From the NCBI GenBank assembly GCA_012845835.1, contig JABAKD010000007.1, forward strand, positions 6,798,222-6,862,221: 64,000 nt of DNA, given 5' to 3'. This stretch comes from Undaria pinnatifida. Taxonomy: Eukaryota > Sar > Phaeophyceae > Laminariales > Alariaceae. The notes under the pieces are model-generated. The model saw only the letters and a program-made list of their open reading frames with translations, was not told the DNA's origin and did no database searches. Each line of letters begins with the position of its first letter. Position 1 is the first letter of the stretch. The translations under genes were made by a program, and so were the position numbers. This document shows positions 12,355 through 22,705 of this stretch, piece after piece.

Positions 12355-12480
12355 AGCAGCAGCACCCGCAACCGCAGCAACAGCAGGAGGTGCAGGAGGT
12401 GCATCAGGAGGAGAGACAGCACCAGGTGTCATGAACACACCACCCACGGCAACGACAGCAGCAGCGAATTGCAGCAACAG
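12355..12480. repeat. CAG/GCA-rich triplet tract
   Basis: Imperfect CAG, GCA and AGG triplets on the plus strand. The apparent open frames across it are low-complexity only. Confidence 0.65.
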
Positions 12481-13204
12481 CATCAGATGTCAAGGTAACG
12501 GCACGGCTAGCGCTTTTTTGCTTTGCCCTCGTCTACGCCGTCTTTTTCTTTGGTCGCTATATGTGGACGCCCGAAGTTTTCAACCCTAACAACGCCGGAG
12601 CATAGCATTTCCTGAACAAGCTAAACCGCCCAAGCGGAATGGGGTGGTGAACTTCAACCATAGCGGGCACAACGCGATATCGAGTCTTACCGTGAAATCC
12701 AGGCAAAGTGAAAGGGCAGCAGAAGGCAGGAGAGCAGCAGAGCGATCCCCAAAAGACCGCACCACGGAAGTACACCCGTACACAGCAGCTTGTACCAGCA
12801 GTACGACGGTTTGGCACCACCTTGACTACAATAGTAGCCGGAACAGTACAGCAGTGCGGCAGTTCGGCAGTACACCGGCACTACAACAGACAGGCACAGA
12901 AGCCTACAGTACGCCGCCGTAACAGCTTGCAGCACCCTGCTGTAACCCTGTTCACATATCCCATTTTATATTTTATTTCTTCTTATACTTGTACTTTCTG
13001 ACTTCTGGACAAGTCGTGGTCACGGGCGTCGCCCCTTCTCCCCTCCGGTTCTCGACTTGAATTTTTATCGAGCATGAGGTTCAGCAATCCCGCTACTACT
13101 GTTCGTCGATATTCATCGAATATTGCCAACGCACGCTATCGCGCTTTCCGCGAGTCTATTTGTGCTCAAGAAAAAGTCTCCACGAATGTGTACGAAGTAG
13201 TATG

Positions 13205-13290
13205 CACTCGGGGGAGCTCGAACTCCCGAAACTGACCTATACCAGGCTCGAGGATAACCTGACACGCCACCGGGGCGACCGGCTCCCAAA
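13205..13290 (-). other. tRNA-like sequence, possible SINE head
   Basis: On the minus strand a B-box-like GAGTTCGAGCTCC (13213-13225) sits inside a small stem (GGGAG...CTCCC). About 33 bases upstream of it is an A-box-like TGGCGTGTCAGG (13258-13269). Order and spacing match an internal RNA polymerase III promoter. I cannot fold a full cloverleaf with a credible anticodon arm, so this is more likely the tRNA-derived head of a SINE or a decayed tRNA than a working tRNA. Confidence 0.35.
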
Positions 13291-13444
13291 TGAATCCACG
13301 ACTACATCGTGCTTGACTGTTGATGCGCAGAACTGACGACAGTTCCAAATATGCATCAGCGCGAGCGTTTAGTAAAAGCTACGCACAATATACCGGGTAC
13401 GCTCTACACGATCGCGTCTCTTTTGCCTGCACGCTCTTCCTTAC

Positions 13445-13522
13445 CTCCGTTAGCTGTTGCTACGTTCCCGGTGAGGACGCCCTTTTCAATGTTAATAGTA
13501 GAATCGTCTGCATATACGGCAC
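13445..13522 (-). CDS. Beta-helix (Pmp-like) gene, exon 8, one rung
   Basis: A 78-bp exon, phase 1 at both ends, between GTTGCCAG and GTAAGG. It encodes AVYADDSTINIEKG followed by VLTGNVATANGG, one beta-helix rung of 26 residues. The F of the usual F-x-G-N turn is replaced by L, a conservative change. It is closest in sequence and length to exons 6 and 7, suggesting all three arose by duplication of one ancestral exon. It reads in frame with exons 7 and 9. The donor GGAGGTAAGG is one of the strongest in the gene. Confidence 0.9.
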
Positions 13523-13680
13523 CTGGCAACAAACGACGAAATGGGATTGGCCGTGTCAATTGAGATGCTACTCTGAACATTTGGTTTAACTGCTTTCGTG
13601 GATTATTCGAGTAAAACAGGACAAAAAAACAATTTAGCTTAGCTGGGCCTAAACTGTTAGTCTAGCAGTATATTGTAAAA

Positions 13681-13797
13681 ATGAAAATACATTCCAGCTG
13701 TGTGATCGAATATTTTGTCGAAATTCATCTTCGCAAGCTGTGTGAGATACTCCGATCGCGCGTATTACGGGTTGCGTGTCCACATTAAGGATAGTAG
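13681..13797 (-). repeat. AGCTTGCAAAGATGA dispersed element copy
   Basis: Read on the minus strand, this copy has the long form of the element: a head with TCCTTAAT, a segment CGCGCGATCGGAGTATC-like, then CAGCTTGCGAAGATGA, a TTTCGACAAAATATTCGAT-like segment and an ACAGCTGG tail. The same order of blocks is found at 42.63-43.1 and 54.65-54.79 kb on the plus strand. Confidence 0.75.
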
Positions 13798-14360
13798 TTA
13801 GCAGTATAGTCTATAGTCTATAACACTTGGTGTATTCTGGCGGTAGGAAACACGCCACAAAGAACTCGTCATACCTTCCGAACATGAGGTTGTGAGACTG
13901 AGTTCGTGATAGGTAGGACCTAGGTGGAGAAAGCTAGCATTCAAGCAAAGGCCGCATTATTTGTACCATTTCCCAGATCACACCGACGCAGCATTCAACT
14001 GACCAAACGCCCCATAGATTAGATTATCGCTGTAAACACTACTCGAACATTTACTGATCAACGCAAAAATCGTACGAATTCTGGCACCACTGGTGGCGTT
14101 TCAGATGGAACTTTGGCAATAACGCCAACCGCTGGCATACCGACCGGTGCCAACCTCTAATTGGGAGCTAGCCGCGTTCGTTGTATTTCGAGTGTCGTAT
14201 TGTGGTTGTACGAGTTAGGGGTTGTGTAGAATGGCAACGAAATAGAAGTACGTATACTAGTTGCCATTAATAATGTTGATAACGTGTTTCTACTGAGCCA
14301 TGATGTCCATCCTGACAGCACCCTATTGAAAGGAAAATACAACTGCAAAACGAGCGCCCG

Positions 14361-14424
14361 GTGCATCACGCAGCTTGCAAAGATGACTATCAACCTTAAA
14401 TTTATCGAACTCACACCTGACGTT
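14361..14424 (+). repeat. AGCTTGCAAAGATGA dispersed element, short form
   Basis: CACGCAGCTTGCAAAGATGA followed by a tail resembling TTTATCGAACTCACACCTGA. This is the short variant also seen at 55.36 and 55.55 kb, where the tail reads TTCGTCGAACT. Confidence 0.7.
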
Positions 14425-15539
14425 TTCAGTGTGAGCTTCTTTTCTTTGTTATTATAATATATATGTGAATACAGGCTGGTTCACGTTAACCTCCCCCAAA
14501 AGTATTCCCCGGCGAATGTCGACGCAGTTTGTTCGATTCAGACAGTCAACATTTGCACACGTCTTTTATGTGCCCTGTGAAGTCCTCACTACTAGATGCT
14601 CTTTTCTTTTGCCTGATTATTCTTCATTTAGATTTTCCGGAAATGAATCTAGACCACCTTATTAGCCCAATTGTTTTCAGCGAAAAAAGAAGGGAAAAGT
14701 AAGAAAAAAAACACTGAAGGTGAGACCTCGGCATGGGCATGTAGGACACATGTGCAAAAGTTCAGGGTCCATCTCTCAAAAACATCGTGGAAATTTGCGC
14801 TTTTGTGCGTAATAGCGAATAATATGTCATATATATTCCTTCAAATTACTTGGTTTTAGCGTAGGATACATTTTTTTCGCTAGATTATGCTTAGCGTTGA
14901 ACACAGGCAGGTCAGATCTTCGATTTTTTTTCATGAAAATTTCTACAGACATGCCTTGGAGTGTACCTTCCAACGGGATCGTGCAAAATGCGGCGCAATT
15001 TTTTTTCGCCCCCGCTTGGAAAAAGCCTTAATGTTGTTGAAAATGTTGAAGGCCTGTCATCAGTCCATACTACGAGTGTCGCTCCTAGAGACAGCCCGAG
15101 CCCGTTAAACCAACCATCTGGCAATTTCACCCTCTTACACTGGTCACGGGAGTTAGTGCGATACAAAATATCCACTCTTGGACTAGATATTGCGATTCGG
15201 CATTCGTAGGGGAGATACTTTAGGGGGTTCTAGGTGAACCAGCCTGCACGGTATGCAAGAAACTTTACGCTGATGCTGTTTGTTTGGTATCCTGGTATAA
15301 TAATAGAGGTTCGACGAAACGTTCGATCTCACAGCTGGAGAGTATTCATATTTTTTACAAAAAAAATCTGTTGTTCAAAGTAGTTTCAACTGAACCAAAG
15401 GGTTCTTGAAATATGAGGCCCGTAGCCAGAAACGGTTTGGTTCGGAAGGTATGACGCTTTCCTAAACGCGTCTCTATCTTGCTGGAAATATTACAGCTGC
15501 AGCGGAAAATGCGTTGTTCGTTGTGCTTGTGAACGGACA

Positions 15540-16625
15540 CAACAGAGGCAATGCCTGGATGATTTTGGGGATCTGATAGTAGATAGGCTATATAATGGTG
15601 TGAAAATCGTTGCGGGGTATCCCCAGTTGAGAAGCTTTTTTAACATGTTCGTGTGGCCGCACTTAACTTCTCGACGAATCTTCTTGATGCTATACTTCTC
15701 TACGCGGTTGATGATGCTAACGTAGATGCCCGAGCAGCATGATTGGACTAACATGCTAATGATGCTTTCACTACTTTATGTCAACCTCGTCAAACACCTC
15801 TGTCCCTCCAATGGCAAAGTCATCCACGCTTCAAAGGCGAAGAAACATGATAAATCGCGGACTAGTCCGATCCGATGTTATCCAGGGTGTTGTATGCAAA
15901 AAGGGTCCTCCCGGGAAAGGAGCAAAATGGGTTCGCTGATCTTGATCGTGCGGTTTCGATGGGGGCTGCATAGATAGGCATGCATGCGTCGGCACAAACA
16001 AGTAGCGGTCTCGACGGATGAGGATTTCGGGTCGCACCGTAGGTTTTGGAAATTGATTTCGTATTTCGTTCCTGAACCGCTACTCACGGTTGTCGGGGTG
16101 ACGCTCAGATACACTGCGGTACTGCAATCGTTTTTTCTTCGACAGTAGTGCCGGGGTGATGTTGATTGACTCTATATTATTCAACTCGTTTTACCTTGAG
16201 GAAATTATATTGATGTGGTGTCATCACTCCGTGTATCTGTTACAAAGCAGGGAAGCGATTAGTAATGCTTGTGCGAGGATACAGCAGTGTGACAACGTGT
16301 GACAACGGGTAGATAATATTTGCGGTGTTCCAACAACCCCAATAGCAGTAGATTCCATTTACAGTGGTGGGAATTCAATGGGGAATATCCCCAATTAATT
16401 GGGCGGCTTTTCTATCACGTTTGGCTAGCTGCACTTGATTTCTCGGCGGCTCTAACTGAGAATGCATTTTCTACATGTTCGGTGTCTACATGGATGCTCG
16501 TGGAGCTTGGTTAACTAATTAATGATGCTTCGAGGTCACCATCAGATATCTGCTGCACCCCGTCTCTGTCCGAACAACGGGAAAGCCGTCCATGCTTCAA
16601 AGGCAAAGGCCAAGATGCAGATGTT
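15540..16625. repeat. Decayed tandem duplication, about 0.8 kb offset
   Basis: Segments near 15600-15850 recur in altered form near 16375-16620. Examples are the GGGGTATCCCCAGTTGAGA / GGGGAATATCCCCAATTAA pair and the shared CCATGCTTCAAAGGCAAAG / CCACGCTTCAAAGGCGAAG block. Identity is too low for a coding interpretation and no rung motif is seen. Confidence 0.45.
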
Positions 16626-17108
16626 TACAAAAAAAGTGCTGAGAGTACCTGGAATATAGAGATATTTTCAAGAAGTCCACCATAGCTGCTTAACAGCAAC
16701 ATACATATGACGAAGACGGACCTGTCGATGACTCGACCATGTTTTGTTTGACTGGCGCCAATTTAGGCGTCCACAGATATGTCGACGAAATGCTTAGAGA
16801 AGATCGAAGAATACGACAGATTTCATTTTTGGCTTTGGAAGACATGCGGATTCACTAGGCTTTACTATGTGCCACCAAACAGACGGCTCGAGTAATATTC
16901 CAGGCGTCTAATCCTTGAACACTGGGCGCAGCCCTGCACGGGGCGACGGAAAAACATGGTGAAAACGAGGTGATGTATACGTAGGAATTAGAGTATTTGC
17001 AATACACAATATGGCAATGTTCCACACATGCGCCAGGCACGAAACAGACACAAAATTCCCCGAATTGCGCGGACAAAAACCGACGGCTCGACCAATAATC
17101 GTTTTTAC

Positions 17109-17193
17109 TTCCGTTACCAATGGCGTTCTTATTGGTGAAAGTACTAGAGCATTCCCCTGAAAATAACGCCACCAGCAATAATGAGTAAGGCTG
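17109..17193 (-). pseudogene. Relic rung exon, type B, copy 1
   Basis: Acceptor CCCACAG and a donor-like GGAA before GTAAAA flank 85 bp. It begins A-A-L-L-I-I-A-G-G-V-I-F, then meets a TAG stop inside CTCTAG and a one-base shift, after which S-T-F-T-N-K-N-A-I-G-N-G resumes the rung pattern. A length of 84 would be in frame; 85 is not. Related sequences lie at 19.13 and 20.89 kb. Splicing it in would truncate the protein, so it is probably skipped. Confidence 0.6.
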
Positions 17194-18357
17194 CTGTGGG
17201 TAAATCTACTGTTGTAGTTGGTTTCGAGCAGTGCACTCCACGATACAAAGGGTACAGTTCCTGGTTTTTCGCAGTGCGAACTCTAACCTTTTCTCCGTAT
17301 TCGATACCATACCAAGTAACTTGAGATTGTACGCATCTATCTCCCAATAGAAAAATAAAATGTCTAGTCTAGATATAGCACCACATATTTGTAGCAGCTT
17401 AATTGACCTGAACCTTTTTCAAATTGTTCCGCAGCTGAACGTCCCGGTCCTTCATACAGTCGTCGGGTCAAAAAGATCGCCCCCTCCCTGTCGAATCATG
17501 TCCCTCGCTGTATTTCTGTCGATGAGGTAGAGGTTGTGCTTCTTGGGGGCCACGTTTGTGATAACGTTGATGTTACGGTTGACCTCCTCAAGCATGAAAC
17601 TATCGGCTAGAATCATGATTTTAAGGGTATCTTTGTTGAAGGATTAGCGCATAGAAGTGCTGGTCCGGATGGATGGGCGAGTGAACACGTTCAAAGTCAT
17701 TTCGGATGATATATATTGATATCTTTAGTTTAGAGTTCAGAACCTTCTGCGTCATCTCCATCGTGGGATGAATCGGATTTGAGCCCCCGGAACGTTCATA
17801 TGTGCCGAGTTGATCTTATCCGAGCTTTACGGTGCACCCCTCGCAAATGGCACCTAACAACCATATTTCGGACATATGCGATCGTCCTCAAGTCTGGCCG
17901 ATGACTCGCCACGCGACCAAGCAAAATTTTGTGTACCGATCGAACCACGGCGTCGGAGTTTCCTTTGACGCACCGCCGGATCCATCTGGCCGACTCGCGG
18001 TTTCGAAGCATTCAGACGATCCTAGGCCTCAGACCGATTGCCACCCATAGGTTGTATATATGGTACACATGGCCGAGACCGTACATTACATGTATACCGC
18101 GGGTTCTGCCTAGGCGACCAACGGCTTTTACAGCGTTCGAGTGAGTCGGTTCGACCAGGTTTGGCGGGTTGTACGTCGTGCATTAGCTTACTGGGCTACG
18201 CCCTGTATTCACCCCGTATTTGCCGGATTGCGCATGCCACCAAAGTACCCGTGGTTGACGACCGATACAAGAATGCACTGGCGCAAGTGTTTTAGGGAGT
18301 GCTACAAATTTTTGTTAATACATACATGCGGGCCTCTTACACCCGCACGGTTCCCAC

Positions 18358-18435
18358 CTCCGTTCTCCGTCGCTGAGTTGCCGTCGAAGACGACTTCTTC
18401 AATGTTGAGATTCGAATCTTCTACGTAGATGACAC
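18358..18435 (-). CDS. Beta-helix (Pmp-like) gene, exon 7, one rung
   Basis: A 78-bp phase 1 exon between TGCCTTCCAG and the weak donor GGAG before GTGGGA. It encodes VIYVEDSNLNIEEV followed by VFDGNSATENGG, one rung. It is the nearest relative of exon 6: both end in GNSATENGG and both are flanked by alike intron sequence. They are therefore recent duplicates that have already diverged in the outward-facing residues while keeping the hydrophobic core and the Gly-Gly exit. An 87-bp minisatellite lies directly upstream of its acceptor in the transcript. Confidence 0.9.
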
Positions 18436-18599
18436 CTGGAAGGCAACGACGAATATCAATACATCGTATCCAAGGTCAAATCGGTTTCACCAACAACGAA
18501 AGATGTCGGGGACAAACCTGCAGAGAAATCGGCAGCAACCTTCCTGGCAGGCGCTAATCGACGCGTCCACAATCTAATCGAAATGCTTCGTATACCTAC

Positions 18600-18930
18600 A
18601 GTAATTCTATTATTTTTTTTTGTCTTAAAAGCATGTGGGTTAAGAAGTACACTTTGTACCTTTTTCCCACTGAACACAATGACAGTAATTCTACTATTTT
18701 TTTTTTGTCTTAAAAGCATGTGGGTTAAGAAGTACACTTTGTACCTTTTCCCCACTGAACACGATGACAGTAATTCTACTATTTTATTTGTCTTAAAAGC
18801 ATGTGGGTTAAGACGTACACTTTGTACCTCTTTTCCCACTGAACACAATGACAGTAATTCTACCTTTTTTTTGTCTCGGAAGCATGTGGGTTAAGTACAG
18901 TTTATGCCTTTTCCCCACTGAACACAATGA
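18600..18930. repeat. 87-bp minisatellite, four units
   Basis: Four tandem units, each with CAGTAATTCTACT, a T-run, GTCTTAAAAGCATGTGGGTT, AAGAAGTACACTTTGTACC and CCCACTGAACACAATGA-like segments. The units differ mainly in T-run length and single bases; the last unit is the most divergent. On the gene's sense strand each unit contributes a poly-A run. Confidence 0.9.
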
Positions 18931-19133
18931 ATGTCCTAATACAACTCCAGGTGTCTAGTCCCCATAATGTGAGCGCAAGGCAAAAACATAGATGGAATTA
19001 TGCGGCATACCAGAACAATATCTGTGCATACCATGCGCAGACCCACCATCCAAATGCTAGGTACGAGAGATATCCTAAGCCCAGCCAAGCGCGAATAAAA
19101 ACCGATAGCCTTGGCAGTAGGTACTCTTGCTCT

Positions 19134-19212
19134 ACTTCTCGATTGATGTAGTCTTGTTGAAGGTAGAACTGCCGCCGTATCCGACGTCACCAGCGGCGAC
19201 GAGCAACAGCCG
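19134..19212 (-). pseudogene. Relic rung exon, type B, copy 2
   Basis: After a CCCACAG acceptor the frame reads L-L-L-V-A-A-G-D-V-G-Y-G-G-S-S-T-F-N-K-T, then ends at a TAG with no donor GT where copy 1 has one. It keeps the strand-turn layout but cannot be spliced at the expected end. It lies in intron 6. Confidence 0.5.
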
Positions 19213-20085
19213 CTGTGGGTATACTCAAGCTGTCTGGACAGACGCTACGGTGAGGAGGAAGAACTGTTTCGTTTCCGGCTCGTCACACTAAGATCTTCAA
19301 ACCCCACCCCATCACCGATGCCGATGACGAATTTACGCATAACCGAATGAAAAAAATCGATGTCTAGGGATATCGCGAAGTTCAGTTGCATTCGCCTTAA
19401 TTCGCGTTGCTCTGCAGCCAACGGTCCTTGTCCGCCATAGACACGTAGGCCCAAATGGTGCTCGTTACCGTAACATCACCTTTATCTATGGCCCGGCACA
19501 TTCGAGGGCCCGGGACGTTGAAACTAGTCAGCAGGGTGCTCTTCCCGGCGTCATAGGGCACTTGTTTGCGCACGCCGCCAACGGATCATGTTCTCCAATC
19601 GCTATAGGCAATCCCCGAATGAACTCCACAACTCAAAATTCAAACAAGCAAACAAAAATTTGTGCCCGGATTGAACGGCGACGGAGACGCTCACACGACG
19701 TGCCCCGCGGGATCTGTCTGGCTTACACACGACACACGGTTACACAGTTTCTCCAGGCTGGTTGCGACCCATATGTTGTCTTTATGGCCGGGCGGATGAC
19801 GCATCACCGAGGCAATAAGTTGCATGGGTACCGCGAGTTCTGCCTTGCTGGCCATCATTTTCATGTCGTTGAGGTGAGATGTTCGGCACGACGTTGGCGC
19901 GTTGCACCGCGTGCACTACGTGACTGGGTCACGCCCTCCGTGTACCACGAATTTGTCCGTTTGCTCTTGCCACCAAGGCCCAAAGTTGACGCCCGTTTAA
20001 AACTTACACCCCAGCGAGAGTGTTGTGCGAGCGCTACGTGTTTGGTTTGATATTTGCGTGTCGCTTTTGCCCGCACGGTTCTCAC

Positions 20086-20163
20086 CTCCGTTCTCTGTTG
20101 CTGAGTTCCCGGCGAAGACGGCGTCTTTGATGTTGATATTAGAATGGAATGCCCAGATGACAC
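20086..20163 (-). CDS. Beta-helix (Pmp-like) gene, exon 6, one rung
   Basis: A 78-bp phase 1 exon between GCCATCCAG and GGAG before GTGAGA. It encodes VIWAFHSNINIKDA followed by VFAGNSATENGG. The entry aromatic is W instead of the usual Y, which keeps a bulky residue at that position. It is a duplicate of exon 7. Alternating N-I-N-I in the strand and F-A-G-N-S-A at the turn fit one right-handed beta-helix coil. It is in frame with exon 5 upstream and exon 7 downstream. Confidence 0.9.
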
Positions 20164-20388
20164 CTGGATGGCAGCAACGAAACATCATTGGGTAATATCC
20201 GACGTAGTCAGTTTCCTGAGCAACGACAGATGACGGAGAGGAACCTGTTGAGTAATCCACTAAATTCTTCCTGCCCGGCGCCAATCGATGTGTTCACAAT
20301 GTAATCGGTACATGACTTTACTAGTACTACCAAGCAGTTGGTCTCGGAAAACACGTGGATTCAGTATACTTGACACATTTCCAACTGC

Positions 20389-20660
20389 AGACCAAGGCTA
20401 CGGTAGGGGGGGTACCCCCATTTTCACTGGTGTGTTTGAGCCACTCGCACGAGTAGATCTGTACCCTACGGATGAAGATGGTTTGAGGACTTGGTTTGGC
20501 GCAGCTTAGATCACCTTTGCATTGCGGATTGATTTCGTCTATGTAAAACATAAAGAAGACGTAAGATTGCATAGGAATAAAGGGGTTACTCGCGCGAGTG
20601 ACCCCTAGCCATTGAAATAAAAGGCCCAAAAGGGGACCCCCCTACCGTAGCCTGGGTCTG
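20389..20660. mobile_element. MITE-like element, best-preserved copy
   Basis: A 0.27-kb sequence with near-perfect terminal inverted repeats. The left end is CAGACCAAGGCTACGGTAGG, and the right end reversed is CAGACCCAGGCTACGGTAGG, each continuing with G-runs. A second inverted pair lies inside (CCACTCGCACGAGT near 20441, CACTCGCGCGAGTGA near 20588). It has no coding capacity, so it is non-autonomous. Further copies lie at 25.83, 39.56 and 41.16 kb and a single end at 24.32 kb. Superfamily is not assignable because I cannot fix the target-site duplication. Confidence 0.8.
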
Positions 20661-20890
20661 CACACAATGTCTTATTGCAACTCCATTTGCCTAGTTCCCA
20701 CAGCGTGGTCACAGAACTGCACGTATAGTTACAATATAATTACAGATGTTGAAGGCAACATCATCGTTGAACCTACTCGAAATATCGGCTCCACAATATT
20801 ACCTGTGTACGCCACCAAGATGCACGGCCGATCCTAACGACAGGGAACGAATACGATCCAAATCGATCACCAAAGTTGGCAGCAGGTGCT

Positions 20891-20975
20891 GTTGGCACAA
20901 TTCTGACTGCTCTGGTATTGGTGAAGGCAGAACTCGGGCCCATACCGACGTCACCAACACCTACAAGCGCAGCAG
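20891..20975 (-). pseudogene. Relic rung exon, type B, copy 3
   Basis: After CCTTCAG the frame reads A-A-L-V-G-V-G-D-V-G-M-G-P-S-S-A-F-T-N-T and stays open, but the expected donor is replaced by CCAACAGCACC. It keeps the rung layout shared with the copies at 17.15 and 19.17 kb. It lies in intron 5. Confidence 0.5.
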
Positions 20976-22194
20976 CTGAAGGTAGACCGAAGTGACCGGA
21001 ACTAACCCTATGCTGGGGGAAGGGGGGCACCTATGTTGTCTCAGGTTTGTCGCACGAAGAGATCTAAGTCTGAGCTCGTTAGCGATGTTTATCAAAAGTG
21101 CACGCATCGCCCGATAAACAATTCCGACGTCTATAATAGTCTAGATATGTCACCAAATATCATACATTAACTCTCGGATCTCGAGCCCCATTCAACGTGC
21201 TCCGCAGCTGAAGGTCTCCGTACGCCATAAACAGTTAGACCCGCAATGCTGCTCGTTACCGTAGCACTACCGTTAGCCTTGGTGCGGCACACACCCGATA
21301 CCCCGGGACGTTCAAACCGGGCATGATGCCCTTCCCCAGTGCCTTGAGGTAGATACTCGCGCATGCCACCGAGGGGTCATATATTTCAATCACAAGAGGC
21401 AAGAGGCGACCCCCCAATCTGGCCGATGATTCATCACCCAATCGAGCAAAAATGTGTACTGATTGTACTGTGGTAACGGAGGTCACATGGGAGAGCCCAC
21501 GGGATCTACCTGGCTTAACGACGGTGTTACAGCATACAAACGAGTTCGTTCAACCCCAGGCTTCGCACGGGTTGCAACCCGTATGTTATCTGAATGGTCC
21601 ACGCTATTGACAAATGCCGTCACATGCTCATTTATTTTCCGATGGGAAGTGATCAATGCGCTCTTGGGGCTACTTCTGCTACCGATGCCAAGGGGCCAAC
21701 TTAGGCTAATGCGCACCCACTAAATACAAGAAGCAAAGTGCCAAAGGCGACCACGGGGATCGGAGGGCTCCAGAAGTGCTTGAGAGTTGTCTGACGGCGT
21801 CTGCTCCCGTCGCGGGTCAGGTCGTTCTGTCGTTCATCGCTCCTCGCTTGGTCTATAGCCGTGATTGTGTTATATATATTATACAAAATGCTGATGATAT
21901 CGAAGGCCCACTAGGCCAAAGGCGCCTCCGAAAACAGGGAATATGAAATCCTGTGTGCATCGACGGCGACCGCGGGATGCTAGGCTAGCATGAGGGTCGG
22001 CGACGGCATCTACTGCCAAAGTTTAGGGAGTAGTTCCATCGGCCATTGGCTACTTGTTCGATGAAGAGGCGTGGTCGTGTTCTTGATAATCTCGAATCTC
22101 ATAGCGTTTTCTGGCAGGCCAATAGCCTTAAACACCGCAGGTACGGTACGGGGTCGCTTTTGAGAGTCTCGTTTTTCACCGGCCCGGAGACACT

Positions 22195-22615
22195 CGCCTG
22201 AGGTATTTACCCCGGGTATTACCCAAAAAAGAACTTCTGAAACTTCTGCAGGGCACTCACACCCGTACCCGTCACTTCTGGAAGTTCTGTACGACATTCA
22301 TACCTGTTCCCGGAACCTCTGGAAGTTCTGTACGCCCCTGGTCACAATACCCGGGGTACGGGTACAGCATGTTTTGTACCCGCTCGGAAAGTTTATGAGT
22401 CCTGTACGCCAGTGCCACAATAATACCCAGATTTTCTGGAAGTTCTGTAAGACATCGGTACCCGTACCCGGAACTTCTGGAAGTTCTGTAAGATCCTCAT
22501 ACCCTTAACCGGAATTTCTGTGACTCCTGTAAGGCTGTGACACAATACCCGGGGTACGGTTATACCATCGTTACAATCCTGGGGAGCTCTGTATTCAATC
22601 AGGTTTAACCCGAAA
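22195..22615. repeat. GAACTTCTGGAAGTTCTG minisatellite, block 1
   Basis: Repeats of roughly 40-60 bp built on the palindrome GAACTTCTGGAAGTTC, each followed by TGTA and a spacer with ACCCGTACCCG or ACAATACCCGGGGTACGG. The spacers differ, so the array is old. Blocks 2 and 3 lie at 23.32-23.92 and 24.19-24.24 kb. Confidence 0.8.
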
Positions 22616-22624
22616 AGAGTATTA

Positions 22625-22705
22625 TTATAAAAATTAAAATACACTCCAGCTGTGACATCGAAGATTTTGTCGAAACTCATCTTTGCAAGCTGTGCATTAC
22701 TTAGG
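22625..22705 (-). repeat. AGCTTGCAAAGATGA dispersed element copy
   Basis: On the minus strand this reads CACAGCTTGCAAAGATGAGT, a TTTCGACAAAATCTTCGATG segment, a CACAGCTGGAGTGTATTTTA tail and a T/A-rich end. It sits directly beside minisatellite block 1. Confidence 0.75.

Larger units (their letters stand above)
6688..13444 (-). other. Intron 8 of the beta-helix gene
   Basis: A 6.8-kb intron. Recognised contents are a C/G homopolymer stretch near 9484-9530, (TA)n at 9912-9929, a diffuse GAAGCTT-type repeat at 11974-12294, a CAG-rich tract at 12355-12480 and a tRNA-like sequence near 13205-13290. Nothing else I can support lies in 6688-9480 or 9930-11970, apart from weak exon-like traces near 8546 and 10805 discussed elsewhere. 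Confidence 0.55.
13523..18357 (-). other. Intron 7 of the beta-helix gene
   Basis: A 4.8-kb intron. It carries two copies of the AGCTTGCAAAGATGA dispersed element (13681-13797 and 14361-14424), CTAG-type palindromes at 13656-13668, 13805-13822 and 17361-17375, a decayed local duplication at 15.5-16.6 kb, a relic rung exon at 17109-17193 and part of the 17-21 kb tandem duplication. The remainder shows nothing I can support. Confidence 0.6.
18436..20085 (-). other. Intron 6 of the beta-helix gene
   Basis: A 1.65-kb intron containing the 87-bp minisatellite (18600-18930), relic rung exon B copy 2 and duplicated blocks. No further exon is visible. Confidence 0.65.
17375..21620. repeat. Tandem exon-intron duplication, about 2 kb unit
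   Basis: Homologous blocks recur in order. A block with CCGCAGCTGAA and GTCC/GTCTCC lies near 17430 and 21190, with a related one near 19405. A GGCCGATGA-to-AAATTTGTG block lies near 17895, 19640 and 21420. The rung exons 7 and 6 with matching flanks (CCCGCACGGTT next to the donor, AATCGA...CACAAT upstream) lie near 18400 and 20120. Type B relics are at 17.15, 19.17 and 20.93 kb. Duplication of an exon plus its flanking intron sequence explains exons 6 and 7 and the relics. Confidence 0.7.

Noticed and set aside
22030..22150. Frame with A-V-F-K...F-E-I-I-K-N-T-T-T on the minus strand, intron 5
   Set aside because: Acceptor and phase do not fit and there is no donor; likely chance.
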